Program-made: the position numbers and the translations under genes
Shown here: positions 8,713 through 16,738 of the stretch, piece by piece
Layout: each line of letters opens with the position of its first letter
How positions within the stretch are numbered: the first letter of the stretch is position 1
NCBI RefSeq assembly: GCF_900110835.1
Contig: NZ_FOJG01000002.1
Coordinates: 1,454,979-1,518,978, forward strand
Direction: 5' to 3'
DNA from: Chitinophaga arvensicola
GTDB lineage: Bacteria > Bacteroidota > Bacteroidia > Chitinophagales > Chitinophagaceae
Length of the DNA: 64,000 nucleotides
Notes under the pieces: model-generated
The model's input: the letters and a program-made list of their open reading frames with translations, nothing else
Database searches by the model: none
What the model was told of the DNA's origin: nothing

Positions 8713-9153
8713 TTACTCCCTGGTATATCCTTTTTCTTTTAGCTCCTGGATAATATTTTCGGCTAACTTTTTCCCCCAGGATCTGCCTGCTTCCATAGAT
8801 TCCGTCATCAGCTGAGGTGTTACCTGGATTACTTTCTGACCGATAGGCGTTTTATAGAATTTCAGCAGTTCCACAATTTCTTCTTCCGTGTAATATTTCG
8901 CGTAAATCGGTATACTCAGGTTGATGATCTCCTCCGGCTTTACCTGTGCTTTTGCCTTTTCCCAGAATTCAGCGGGCACCTCGGGAAACTGCGTCTGGAA
9001 GGAAGACATCAGCTGATGCGAGATCTGTGCACCAAGTTTACCTGAGCCGGTTACTTCCATTAATTCTTTAATTTTCTGGTCTTTGGATGCTGACTGAGAG
9101 AATACATTATTCATCAGGCATAGGAACGTTACTACAGCTAACAACTTTTTCAT
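8713..9153 (-). CDS. Exported DUF2059 protein
   Basis: A 146-residue protein. It has a signal peptide (MKKLLAVVTFLCLMNNVFS) followed by the DUF2059 pattern: KIKELMEVTGSGKL, then PEEIINLSIPIYAKYYTEEE and LLKFYKTPIGQKVI. The domain is a small all-helical module found in many Gram-negative exported proteins; no biochemical role is established. It stands alone, divergent from the ATPase gene (33 nt between starts) and ended by its own terminator. Confidence 0.85.
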   Translation of the reverse strand: MKKLLAVVTFLCLMNNVFSQSASKDQKIKELMEVTGSGKLGAQISHQLMSSFQTQFPEVPAEFWEKAKAQVKPEEIINLSIPIYAKYYTEEEIVELLKFYKTPIGQKVIQVTPQLMTESMEAGRSWGKKLAENIIQELKEKGYTRE

Positions 9154-9186
9154 ACTTCGTTTATTTGTGGTCGCAATATTACTATA

Positions 9187-9969
9187 ATGCTGGCAGGAAT
9201 TATTATTTTCACCAAAAGAATCGCCATGATAGCCAAAAGAGGAATATTGGAATTGATCTACAATCGGGATAAAGTCACCTCCTTTAATGAGTATCCATTT
9301 AATATTCCTGCACTCAGAAATCTTTCTACGCTAAAATTCCATCCGAAAGTAACCTATCTCTCCGGAGAAAACGGCATGGGCAAATCCACACTGATAGAGG
9401 CTATCGCGGTGGCTTGCGGTTTTAACCCGGAAGGAGGCACTGTCAATTTTCAGTTCTCTACCCGTTCTTCCCATTCTCCACTACATCAGTATATCCGGAT
9501 TGCGCGCGCTCCCATAAGGCCAAAAGATGGTTTCTTTCTGAGAAGTGAAAGCTTTTTCAACGTGGCCAGCAATATCGAGGAATTGGATAAGGAACCATTC
9601 GGTCCGCCGGTGATCAGTCATTACGGAGGTGTTTCCCTGCATGAACAATCACATGGAGAATCCTTCTGGTCATTGTTTACCCATCGCTTTTCCGGCAATG
9701 GCCTGTATATCCTCGATGAACCGGAAGCGGCCCTTTCGCCTTCCCGGCAAATGGCGATGCTGGCAAGAATGCATGATCTCATCCAGCAGAATTCACAGTT
9801 TATCATTGCCACCCACTCACCTATTGTAATGGCTTACCCGGATGCAGATATTTATGAACTCACGGAAGATGGGCTACAAAAAAGAAAATACACGGAAACA
9901 GAGAACTATAAAGTGTCGCACCAGTTTATAAATAACTATCAGCGTATGTTGAAGATCCTGATGGAATAA
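9187..9969 (+). CDS. AAA/ABC-type ATPase (predicted ATPase, COG3910-like)
   Basis: A 260-residue soluble ATPase. Walker A is GENGMGKST (60-68), a signature-like segment is LHEQSHGESF (151-160), Walker B is LYILDEPEAALS (173-184), and the switch His210 is in ATHSP. The short insert between Walker A and B and the absence of membrane partners place it with stand-alone SMC/ABC-like predicted ATPases rather than transporters. The start could instead be the ATG at 9226 (MIAKRGIL), because the first 13 residues are not obviously part of the fold. No partner nuclease (for example an OLD/TOPRIM gene) is beside it, so its process is unknown. Confidence 0.85.
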   Translation: MLAGIIIFTKRIAMIAKRGILELIYNRDKVTSFNEYPFNIPALRNLSTLKFHPKVTYLSGENGMGKSTLIEAIAVACGFNPEGGTVNFQFSTRSSHSPLHQYIRIARAPIRPKDGFFLRSESFFNVASNIEELDKEPFGPPVISHYGGVSLHEQSHGESFWSLFTHRFSGNGLYILDEPEAALSPSRQMAMLARMHDLIQQNSQFIIATHSPIVMAYPDADIYELTEDGLQKRKYTETENYKVSHQFINNYQRMLKILME

Positions 9970-9975
9970 TCAGCC

Positions 9976-10155
9976 TTAACGGGTTACAGCATACCGGCCT
10001 TCGAGACCTAGGTACTGAAACTGCTGCAGGAGCAATACTATCAATACGATAAAAAGCAACACCGCAAACAGTTTGACAAAGATGTTTTTGTAACTGCTGG
10101 TAAAAGCAGTACCTATAATAATCAGCAGACAAAAGAAAACTAATGCGGATTCCAA
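9976..10155 (-). CDS. Possible small two-helix membrane protein (59 residues, TTG start)
   Basis: Minus-strand frame ending at the TAA at 9976-9978, opening at a TTG at 10155. The translation holds two hydrophobic stretches, ALVFFCLLIIIGTAF and LFAVLLFIVLIVLLL, joined by a short basic segment (TSSYKNIFVK), then a polar tail (FQYLGLEGRYAVTR). That layout is typical of a real small membrane protein rather than chance. Against it: no ATG start and no clear promoter. It sits tail-to-tail with the ATPase gene, 6 nt apart. Family not recognised. Confidence 0.4.
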   Translation of the reverse strand: MESALVFFCLLIIIGTAFTSSYKNIFVKLFAVLLFIVLIVLLLQQFQYLGLEGRYAVTR

Positions 10156-10164
10156 TATAAGCCC

Positions 10165-10186
10165 TATATTTGTGTAATAAATACAC
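10165..10186 (+). promoter_or_regulatory. -7 box TATATTTG overlapping a short inverted repeat
   Basis: TATATTTG (10165-10172) matches TAnnTTTG. It runs straight into GTGTAATAAATACAC (10172-10186), a 5-bp inverted repeat with 5-nt spacer, where a repressor could block the start of transcription about 70 nt before the TonB receptor ATG at 10242. Confidence 0.45.
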
Positions 10187-10241
10187 TAATATATAAATCC
10201 GGTATTGCAGGGCATTACCGGAGAAATTCACAGCGACTGAT

Positions 10242-12239
10242 ATGAAAGAATTGCTTTTAGCCACCTCCATGTTGTTAAGTTTGTTTGCCCATGCACAGGA
10301 TACTTTAACATCACCCAAAGACAGCACCCGGCACCTGGGTGAAATAATCGTTAACTACCAGGCCAACACATCTACCCCTGTCACCTGGCAGAACATCCAG
10401 ATGAAAGTATTACGCGAGAAGAATACCGGTCAGGAACCCTCTTTTCTGCTCGCTGAAACACCCTCCATTACCGCTTACTCGGATGCCGGCAATCAACAGG
10501 GATATTCGTACTACCGTTTACGTGGTATGGACCAAACCCGCATCAATACCACGCTGGATGGCATGCCGCTGAATGAACCGGAAGACCAGGGCGCCTACTT
10601 TTCCAATTACCCTGACATCCTGAATTCCATCAGCCGGATTCAGCTGCAAAGAGGCGCAGGTACTTCCAAAAATGGCGCCGCAAGCTATGCCGGCAGCGTA
10701 CAACTCTTTTCACCAGACCTCAGCGATTCCTCCGCTACTACCATCGGGGCCGGATATGGCTCCTATAACAGCTTCCGCGTATTCGGAGAATATAAAAGCG
10801 GAATCAAAAACCATAAAGCACTTTATGTGAGAGCCTCTCAGGTGTACACCGACGGCTATAAATACCATGCCTTCAATAACTCCCAATCCATCTTTATCAG
10901 CGGCGGACTTTTCTATGATAAAAGCAGCTGGAAAGTAAACGTAATGGCCGGCCATCAGCAAAACGGCATGGCATGGCTGCCCGTAGCCGATTCCCTCATT
11001 GAAAAAGACCGGAGAACAAATGCGGATACCAAAGCAGAAAAAGACCAGTTCTTCCAGGGCCTCGTGCAGTTACAAAACAACTGGCACCCCGGCGCTCATG
11101 CCACCGTCAGCTCCAGCATCTATTACACCTACCTGAAAGGCGGCTACGATTTTGATGTCAATAATTTTATGGGAACACCCTCAGACGGCAGCTTATTTAA
11201 CTACGGCTTCCGCTCCCATTTCACCGGTTTTTTCAGCAACTACACCCTCGCCTACCAACGGTTTAAATGGACCACCGGCGTGCATGGCAATGTATATACC
11301 CGCCAACACCGGGGCACCGACAGTCAGGCCGGCGAATTGTACCGGAACAATGGCTATAAAAATGAAGTCAGCGCATTCAGTAAAATAGAATACTACCTGC
11401 ATCAATTTACTTTCTATGCAGATCTCCAGTACCGCTTTTCCTCCTTTAACTATAAAGGCGCCGTACCTTTTGAACGGATGCAATGGCACTTCGTTAATCC
11501 AAAAGCCGGCATCAGCTTCGCCCTGGATCAGCAAACAAGTATCTATTACAGTATCGGGAAAACCAGTCGTGAACCCACACGCAACGACATCTTCGGCGGC
11601 AACGACGATCTGCTGCCCGGCGCTCCCGGCAAACCCCTGATCTTTAACAGCGATCCGGAATCGGTTACTGATCATGAACTGGGCATCAGAACCCGGTACC
11701 GGTCATTACAACTCGCACTGAATGGCTACTATATGAATTTCAAAAATGAAATCGTACTAAACGGGCAACTGGGGCCGAACGGATTATTGCTCACCAATAA
11801 AGTAAACCGCAGCTTCCGCACCGGTGTTGAATTATCCGCCACCTGGCAGCTGCATCCGGCGTTCTGCCTCACCAACAATTCTTCCTTCAACTACAGTCGT
11901 ATCAGGGAACAAACCACCAGCTTCCAGCCGGTGCTCACTCCCACCCTGATCATTAACCAGGAAGCAGCCTACCAGTACAAACATTTCCTGCTGGCCGTAT
12001 CCGGCCGATACCAGTCGCAATCCTATATCGATTTTGCCAACGAAGCTACCATCAAAGGATATGTATTGCTGAACAGCAGAATACAGTATACCCTTGACCG
12101 TTATACCCTGTCTTTCTTTGTAAATAATATTTCCAATGCCAGGTATTACAACAACGGATCCGTAGATCAGGATGGCACCCGGAAATATTTCGTACAGGCG
12201 CCTCGTAACGTTTACGTAGCTTTTAAATACAGTTTCTGA
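10242..12239 (+). CDS. TonB-dependent outer-membrane receptor, linked to nadR
   Basis: A 665-residue receptor. Signal peptide to about residue 18 (LLSLFAHAQ), a TonB-box-like segment (GEIIVNY, 32-38), a plug with YYRLRGMDQTRINTTLDGMP and IQLQRGAGTSKNGAASYAGS, then a beta-barrel ending in an aromatic residue (YVAFKYSF). It lacks the carboxypeptidase-like N-terminal extension usual in SusC proteins and is shorter, like nutrient or vitamin receptors. The gene lies 41 nt upstream of nadR on the same strand. In Bacteroidota, receptors near nadR/pnuC are thought to take up nicotinamide riboside or a related NAD precursor; that substrate is inferred here from context only. Confidence 0.85.
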   Translation: MKELLLATSMLLSLFAHAQDTLTSPKDSTRHLGEIIVNYQANTSTPVTWQNIQMKVLREKNTGQEPSFLLAETPSITAYSDAGNQQGYSYYRLRGMDQTRINTTLDGMPLNEPEDQGAYFSNYPDILNSISRIQLQRGAGTSKNGAASYAGSVQLFSPDLSDSSATTIGAGYGSYNSFRVFGEYKSGIKNHKALYVRASQVYTDGYKYHAFNNSQSIFISGGLFYDKSSWKVNVMAGHQQNGMAWLPVADSLIEKDRRTNADTKAEKDQFFQGLVQLQNNWHPGAHATVSSSIYYTYLKGGYDFDVNNFMGTPSDGSLFNYGFRSHFTGFFSNYTLAYQRFKWTTGVHGNVYTRQHRGTDSQAGELYRNNGYKNEVSAFSKIEYYLHQFTFYADLQYRFSSFNYKGAVPFERMQWHFVNPKAGISFALDQQTSIYYSIGKTSREPTRNDIFGGNDDLLPGAPGKPLIFNSDPESVTDHELGIRTRYRSLQLALNGYYMNFKNEIVLNGQLGPNGLLLTNKVNRSFRTGVELSATWQLHPAFCLTNNSSFNYSRIREQTTSFQPVLTPTLIINQEAAYQYKHFLLAVSGRYQSQSYIDFANEATIKGYVLLNSRIQYTLDRYTLSFFVNNISNARYYNNGSVDQDGTRKYFVQAPRNVYVAFKYSF

Positions 12240-12280
12240 TACATTCCTTAATATTGCGTGCTATAACCGGAGATACCAGT

Positions 12281-13315
12281 ATGACAAAAGCATTTGTGTT
12301 TGGAAAGTTTATGCCCTTTCATAAAGGACATGAGGCGATGATTAATTTTGCATTGGCTTCCTGCGATTTTTTATCGGTCCTGATCTGCTGCAGCAACCAG
12401 GAGCGGGTACCTCCCCCGGTGAGAAAAGCCTGGCTGGAAGAAACATTCCGGCATATCCCGCAAATAGAGATCCTCACCTACACGTACGACGAAAGCATAT
12501 TACCCAATACGTCCGAATCTTCTTCCGGCGTATCTGCCATATGGGCAACGGAGTTCAAACAACTGTTCCCGGATTACCAGATCGTAGTGACTTCTGAACC
12601 CTATGGCGACCTGGTTGCAGGATTCATGAACATCCGCCACCTTCCCTTCAACAAAGAAAAGAACCTGTACCCGGTATCCGCCACAAAAATCAGGACAGAT
12701 CTCTTTGACTACTGGCAATGGTTACCCGATGCGGTAAAAAAATCGCTCGCCATCAAAGTAGTCATACTGGGCACTGAATCTACCGGCAAAACAACGCTCA
12801 CCGGCTTGCTGGCAAACTACTTCCATTGTAGCGCGGTACCGGAAGCCGGAAGGGATCTGATTGCAGACTCCAACGACTTCGGCATCACCGACCTTTATGC
12901 GATCGCCACTGAACATGCCGCCCGCATCAACCGGATAGCCACACTCGATAGTCCCCTGCTGATCATCGATACCGATATTCATATTACCTTATCCTACGGC
13001 GAATATGCTTTTGGAGAGACGCTAAACATAGACCCAGCCGTATATGCAAGCAATGAGGCGGATCTATATCTTTACCTGAATAATGATGTGCCGTACGTTC
13101 AGGATGGTACACGGCTGAGTGAAGAAGAGCGTAACCTGCTGGACAACGCTCATCGCCGCATCCTCGATAAATACGGCATTCATTGTGAAGAAATTACGGG
13201 CAACTGGACCACCCGGTTTGAACAGGCGGTAACACTGGTAAAACAACTGTTGCTGACAAAACAAAAAAACTGGTACACAAAAACACATCTGCCATCTTTA
13301 AACGAAAACCTATGA
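12281..13315 (+). CDS. nadR: NadR-type bifunctional NMN adenylyltransferase / ribosylnicotinamide kinase
   Basis: A 344-residue protein from the ATG at 12281. The N-terminal nucleotidyltransferase domain shows GKFMPFHKGHEAMI (8-21, with the HxGH-type FHKGH) and the YPVSATKIR motif (130-138, the ISTxxR equivalent). The C-terminal kinase domain has a P-loop GTESTGKTT (164-172) and LLIIDTDIH as Walker B. It would phosphorylate ribosylnicotinamide and adenylate NMN to NAD. The helix-turn-helix domain of enterobacterial NadR is absent, as is usual in this phylum. It overlaps the next gene by 4 nt (ATGA), so the two are translationally coupled. Confidence 0.92.
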   Translation: MTKAFVFGKFMPFHKGHEAMINFALASCDFLSVLICCSNQERVPPPVRKAWLEETFRHIPQIEILTYTYDESILPNTSESSSGVSAIWATEFKQLFPDYQIVVTSEPYGDLVAGFMNIRHLPFNKEKNLYPVSATKIRTDLFDYWQWLPDAVKKSLAIKVVILGTESTGKTTLTGLLANYFHCSAVPEAGRDLIADSNDFGITDLYAIATEHAARINRIATLDSPLLIIDTDIHITLSYGEYAFGETLNIDPAVYASNEADLYLYLNNDVPYVQDGTRLSEEERNLLDNAHRRILDKYGIHCEEITGNWTTRFEQAVTLVKQLLLTKQKNWYTKTHLPSLNENL

Positions 13316-13782
13316 AATACCTGTCTTCTGCCCTGCTGGCAACGCTGCTTTGCTTTGCCACCCATGCTGCTAACGCGCAAACTGCCTGGAAAACATTCAA
13401 GCATAAAAACGGTTTCTCCCTGCAATTACCCGGTTATTTTAAAGAAGGCTTACTCGTGGCAGCTGAAACCCTGCAATGGTATACAACAGACCTTGACCGC
13501 GAAATATCCGTGACCGTAGAAATGTGGGGACATCGCACCCAGGCGGATTTTCAATCGGACTACAACAGGAACTTAAAATCTGAAAAAGATATTGTTTACA
13601 GCGTTATTAAACCAAACTGGTACGTGATCAGCGGTCACGAAAAAGATGGTATTGACTACATCTTTTATCAGAAAAGCATCCTTAAAAATGATACCCAGTA
13701 TCATTTACGGATCAGGTATCCCGAAAATGAAAAAGCCCGGATGGATACGATCCTCGGCAAAATCAGCGCTTCTTTCAGATAA
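13312..13782 (+). CDS. Exported protein of unknown function, coupled to nadR
   Basis: A 156-residue protein with a signal peptide (YLSSALLATLLCFATHAANA). The mature part (GFSLQLPGYFKEG, then SVTVEMWGHRTQADFQSDYN) resembles small exported beta-rich proteins of the PsbP/MOG1 or lipoprotein type, but I do not recognise a family with certainty. Its ATG overlaps the nadR stop, so it is made from the TonB receptor-nadR transcript. A strong terminator follows. Confidence 0.65.
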   Translation: MKYLSSALLATLLCFATHAANAQTAWKTFKHKNGFSLQLPGYFKEGLLVAAETLQWYTTDLDREISVTVEMWGHRTQADFQSDYNRNLKSEKDIVYSVIKPNWYVISGHEKDGIDYIFYQKSILKNDTQYHLRIRYPENEKARMDTILGKISASFR

Positions 13783-13803
13783 ATACGGACTACCTTAAAA
13801 TAA

Positions 13804-13839
13804 CAACGCCGCTCACATCAGAAGATGTAAGCGGCGTTG
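13804..13839. terminator. Bidirectional terminator between convergent units
   Basis: A 16-bp stem with one mismatch (CAACGCCGCTCACATC at 13804-13819, GATGTAAGCGGCGTTG at 13824-13839) and an AGAA loop, followed by CCTTTATTTA. It closes the nadR unit on the plus strand and the DUF4180 unit on the minus strand. Confidence 0.8.
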
Positions 13840-13856
13840 CCTTTATTTATAAAAAA

Positions 13857-14216
13857 TTATTTCGACCATCTCTCCACGGCCTGCTCCACAGACTCCAGGA
13901 AGTTAACCTGCCGGCCTTTATTGCTTTCAAAAATGAAATCACGGATACTCTTCCCGGGATATTTCGTAAAGCTGCCTACAATGGTCAACTGCGCCTTGTA
14001 GTTGGAGAATTTCTGCAGTACCTCTCCTGCTATACCTGTTTTCAGGTCGAAGAATCCGGGAATAATATTTTCTTCCCGGATAATTATTTTGCTGAAATCC
14101 TGGTAATAGAGATCCACTATTAGTTGAAGCGCTTCTTCCGGGCTGTTGATCAATATTTCATCTGAAACAATTTCTGCTATCCTGATGTCTCCGATCTCAT
14201 GTACTTTTATCTTCAT
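13857..14216 (-). CDS. DUF4180 protein
   Basis: A 119-residue soluble protein. The DUF4180 pattern is visible: IADIVSDE-like IAEIVSDEILINSPEEALQL, then LYYQDFSKIIIREENIIPGF, FFDLKTGIAGEVLQKFSNYK and the C-terminal SIRDFIFESNKGRQVNFLES. Members often sit beside regulators of stress or redox genes; no activity is known. It follows the DoxX gene by 20 nt on the same strand, so the two are probably co-transcribed. Confidence 0.85.
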   Translation of the reverse strand: MKIKVHEIGDIRIAEIVSDEILINSPEEALQLIVDLYYQDFSKIIIREENIIPGFFDLKTGIAGEVLQKFSNYKAQLTIVGSFTKYPGKSIRDFIFESNKGRQVNFLESVEQAVERWSK

Positions 14217-14236
14217 TGCTTAATTTGTTGATGGTG

Positions 14237-14614
14237 TTAACTGACCATTGGCAGATATTTATGACGGTTTTCGATAATCACCCAGATCTCAATGACCAGC
14301 AAAATGAGGGCCATAGGCAATCCTGAGGGCGCTACCGTAAGATGTGTTAAAACAATCCCGATCATCACCGGAAAAATAATAACAGCTCCCAGTGCACGGG
14401 TTTTAGGAATGATAAAAAGGATGCCGCCTACAATTTCGGCCACCGCAATCAACGGCATCAGCCAGGTGATGGTCATAAAGGCGCCCATTACTTTCATCAG
14501 ACTTTCCGGTAAATCTTTTGGCACCGGCATGTAATTAAAGATCTTGTTCAATCCTGCATTAATGAACATCAACCCGAACAGCAGACAGATGACAAATAGA
14601 ATCTTGTTTTTCAT
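14237..14614 (-). CDS. DoxX-like integral membrane protein
   Basis: A 125-residue protein with four predicted membrane helices (ILFVICLLFGLMFINAGLNK, then a helix near 45-65, IVGGILFIIPKTRALGAVII, and LPMALILLVIEIWVII). The GLNKIF segment after helix 1 and the overall four-helix plan match DoxX-like proteins, thought to work with electron-transfer or redox enzymes. The ATG at 14614 is preferred over a TTG three codons earlier. It lies 124 nt downstream of an HxlR regulator gene on the same strand, a common pairing in redox-stress loci. Confidence 0.8.
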   Translation of the reverse strand: MKNKILFVICLLFGLMFINAGLNKIFNYMPVPKDLPESLMKVMGAFMTITWLMPLIAVAEIVGGILFIIPKTRALGAVIIFPVMIGIVLTHLTVAPSGLPMALILLVIEIWVIIENRHKYLPMVS

Positions 14615-14738
14615 AGTTTGCAATTTTTGGCAAAAGATTTTGGTTAGGGTCGTTAGTGACCTTTACTAAAGATAAACATCCTTTTGTAATACACAACTAT
14701 CCGGTTGCTCAAATATGCAATTCCTTTTCCGTAAGATT

Positions 14739-15080
14739 TTATTGATCCATCTGTTGCCGGCCCCATATCTTCATCGCATCAATAATAGGCAGCAAGGTTT
14801 TACCATGCGTAGTAATCCGGTATTCCACCCGTGGTGGCACTTCCGCAAAAACGATGCGCTCAATAACGCCATCCGTTTCCAGTTCCCGCAACTGGTTGGT
14901 AAGCGTCTGCTTGCTGATTTCGGGTATGGCCTTCCTCATCGTGCTATACCGGTCTGTTTGCTGACGGATCAGGTGTATGATCACCGGTTTCCACTTACCA
15001 CCAATAATGTTGATGCAATAAGTAACGGCGCAATTAGTGGGATTAAAATCCTTTGTTTTCCTGGTACCTGTTTTTCCCAT
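14739..15080 (-). CDS. HxlR-family transcriptional regulator
   Basis: A 113-residue protein from the ATG at 15080 (MGKTGTRKTKDFNPTNCAVT). HxlR features are the single N-terminal cysteines before helix 1 (NCAVTYCINIIGGKWKPVII), the winged helix (FAEVPPRVEYRIT as wing) and KAIPEISKQTLTNQLRELE as recognition region. Related regulators sense quinones, aldehydes or oxidants through that cysteine (here Cys17, with Cys22 nearby). It is divergent from a metallo-hydrolase gene and upstream of DoxX, and probably controls both plus itself. The longer upstream reading frame is not conserved-looking. Confidence 0.9.
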   Translation of the reverse strand: MGKTGTRKTKDFNPTNCAVTYCINIIGGKWKPVIIHLIRQQTDRYSTMRKAIPEISKQTLTNQLRELETDGVIERIVFAEVPPRVEYRITTHGKTLLPIIDAMKIWGRQQMDQ

Positions 15081-15082
15081 TG

Positions 15083-15098
15083 GTCTAAAATTATGGAC
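15083..15098. promoter_or_regulatory. Candidate HxlR operator (imperfect palindrome)
   Basis: GTCTAAAATTATGGAC is a 16-bp imperfect inverted repeat centred on AATT (12 of 16 positions symmetric), located 2 nt upstream of the HxlR start in the divergent intergenic region. Position and symmetry suit autoregulation. Confidence 0.4.
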
Positions 15099-15172
15099 TA
15101 AGCCTGTTCTTCCGGACTTTCGCACAATTTTAGGCATTTTGGTGATTTTTGCCAACAGCTAAAAAAAGGAAG

Positions 15173-16042
15173 ATGATTAACAGCACAGCCAATACCGTTA
15201 CACCGGGCTTTTTTAAATACCGCCTCGGTACACTTGATATGATATTAATTACGGATGGAGCCGTTCCCTATGACACCCGTTGTTTTGCACCGGGTATCCC
15301 GGCAAATACGCTGGCACAACTCCGCGAAAAAAGCACACCGTTCCTCCTGCCGCATAATATCCTGGTACTGCTTTTCGATGAACGCATTGTGATGATAGAT
15401 GCCGGCAATGGTAGCAAGGCCGGACCGCATGCAGGTCAGTTGCCCGCTAACCTCCGCGCTGCAGGCATCGCGCCGGAAGACGTTACGGACATTGTACTCT
15501 CCCATGCTCATCCGGATCATATCAATGGATTAACAGAAGACAACCAGCAATTGGTGTTTCCCAATGCAAAAATTCATCTCTCTGAAAAAGAATTTGAATA
15601 CTGGCAAAACGAAGCCGACTTCTCAAAAAGTAAACATCCGGCGGCTGAACTGGCAATCCTGCAAAAAGAAATTCAGTTCTTCTTTGCATCCGTGGCGGCA
15701 AAGCTGCAACTCTTTGATGAAACAGCCCCGCTATTTGATTGCTTACAGCCTATTGCGGCGCCTGGTCACACGCCCGGTCACTGCCTGTTCAGTATACACT
15801 CGGGTAACGAAAAACTGGTACACCTGGCAGATATATTTCACGATGAAATCGTATTATTTGCCCGGCCGGAATGGGGAACTGTCTTCGATATTGATTTTGA
15901 GCTAGCTGCCTGCACACGCCGTAAGATCCTGGAAGATTATGCTGCTTCCGGGCAACGCGTACTGGGTTATCATCTCCCATTGCCCGGCTTAGGGTACATC
16001 GTGAAAGAACACGACCTGTTCAGATGGGTACCCGGGCACTAA
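15173..16042 (+). CDS. Metallo-beta-lactamase-fold hydrolase
   Basis: A 289-residue protein from the ATG at 15173, preceded by an AAAAAAGGAAG ribosome site. The zinc-binding HxHxDH motif is HAHPDH (111-116); APGHTPGHC follows, and LADIFHDEI supplies the bridging Asp. The layout fits the lactonase/glyoxalase-like branch of the superfamily, but the substrate cannot be told. No signal peptide, so cytoplasmic. It is divergent from the HxlR gene (92 nt between starts) and is the likely regulated target of it. Confidence 0.88.
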   Translation: MINSTANTVTPGFFKYRLGTLDMILITDGAVPYDTRCFAPGIPANTLAQLREKSTPFLLPHNILVLLFDERIVMIDAGNGSKAGPHAGQLPANLRAAGIAPEDVTDIVLSHAHPDHINGLTEDNQQLVFPNAKIHLSEKEFEYWQNEADFSKSKHPAAELAILQKEIQFFFASVAAKLQLFDETAPLFDCLQPIAAPGHTPGHCLFSIHSGNEKLVHLADIFHDEIVLFARPEWGTVFDIDFELAACTRRKILEDYAASGQRVLGYHLPLPGLGYIVKEHDLFRWVPGH

Positions 16043-16080
16043 CACCCGGGGCCTGTACCCTTTGGCAGTAAATTGTATGG

Positions 16081-16563
16081 CTAAGCTTCTCCGCCACTCC
16101 TGTGCAGGAGTATTTTCTTTATCAGGGAGATCTGGCCAAGATGATAATGGGTATGCTCCGTAACGCCGAGTAAATTCCTGGCATAACTGCCATACTTAGG
16201 GTCGGTAAAATCCTGATCCAGCTGTACTTCTTCCAGTTGCTCAATCTGTATAGCCAGCTGTTCCGCTTCGGACAGCGCTTTCGCGACCAATGCCTGCCAC
16301 TCCTCTTCGGAGGTAATGGGAGACAGATCGAAGCTGAATTTGTCGCTCGCATTTAATGGTTCTCCCTGTAAGACCTTTGATATCACACTCACATAATAGT
16401 TGATATGAAATACCAGCACCGCAATGGTGTTCAGGTCGTAAACCTTCGTGGTAGCCTGTTGCCAGTCTATGTCCGCCAGCGTATCTTTCAGGTTCACGCT
16501 GGTCCAGTTACCCCCGAAATGTACATCCCGGAAATGCTTTGAAATCTGTTTGGTTGAATTCAT
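16081..16563 (-). CDS. DinB-superfamily protein (DUF1572-like)
   Basis: A 160-residue four-helix-bundle protein from the ATG at 16563 (MNSTKQISKHFRDVHFGGNW). The metal-site histidines expected of DinB/YfiT proteins are visible: His in DVHFGGNW, VFHINYYVSVI and the C-terminal VTEHTHYHLGQISLI. Some relatives act as thiol-dependent transferases, others have no known function. It stands alone, tail-to-tail with the metallo-hydrolase gene. Confidence 0.82.
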   Translation of the reverse strand: MNSTKQISKHFRDVHFGGNWTSVNLKDTLADIDWQQATTKVYDLNTIAVLVFHINYYVSVISKVLQGEPLNASDKFSFDLSPITSEEEWQALVAKALSEAEQLAIQIEQLEEVQLDQDFTDPKYGSYARNLLGVTEHTHYHLGQISLIKKILLHRSGGEA

Positions 16564-16738
16564 CGTAAAGAATTGTCTTTGGGCTTCCCACAAAATAAAA
16601 AAATCCTGCTATTTCACCTGTGCCCGGCTATTAAACTTACTCAAAATCCCTTGATCACACTACCTTTCCCGGCTGATTCAAAATTTTCAAGATCCCGGAT
16701 TTTATTATCTTGCGTACTTACTCAACCGCTTAACCCCG

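Noticed and set aside
9970..10241. TPP or other known riboswitch upstream of the TonB receptor/nadR unit
   Set aside because: No TPP-box-like conserved core or extended multi-stem structure is present; only a small 5-bp inverted repeat at the promoter.
9926..10327. Minus-strand 133-codon frame across the ATPase end and TonB receptor start
   Set aside because: It overlaps two supported genes. The 59-residue frame in a different phase has a far more protein-like pattern.
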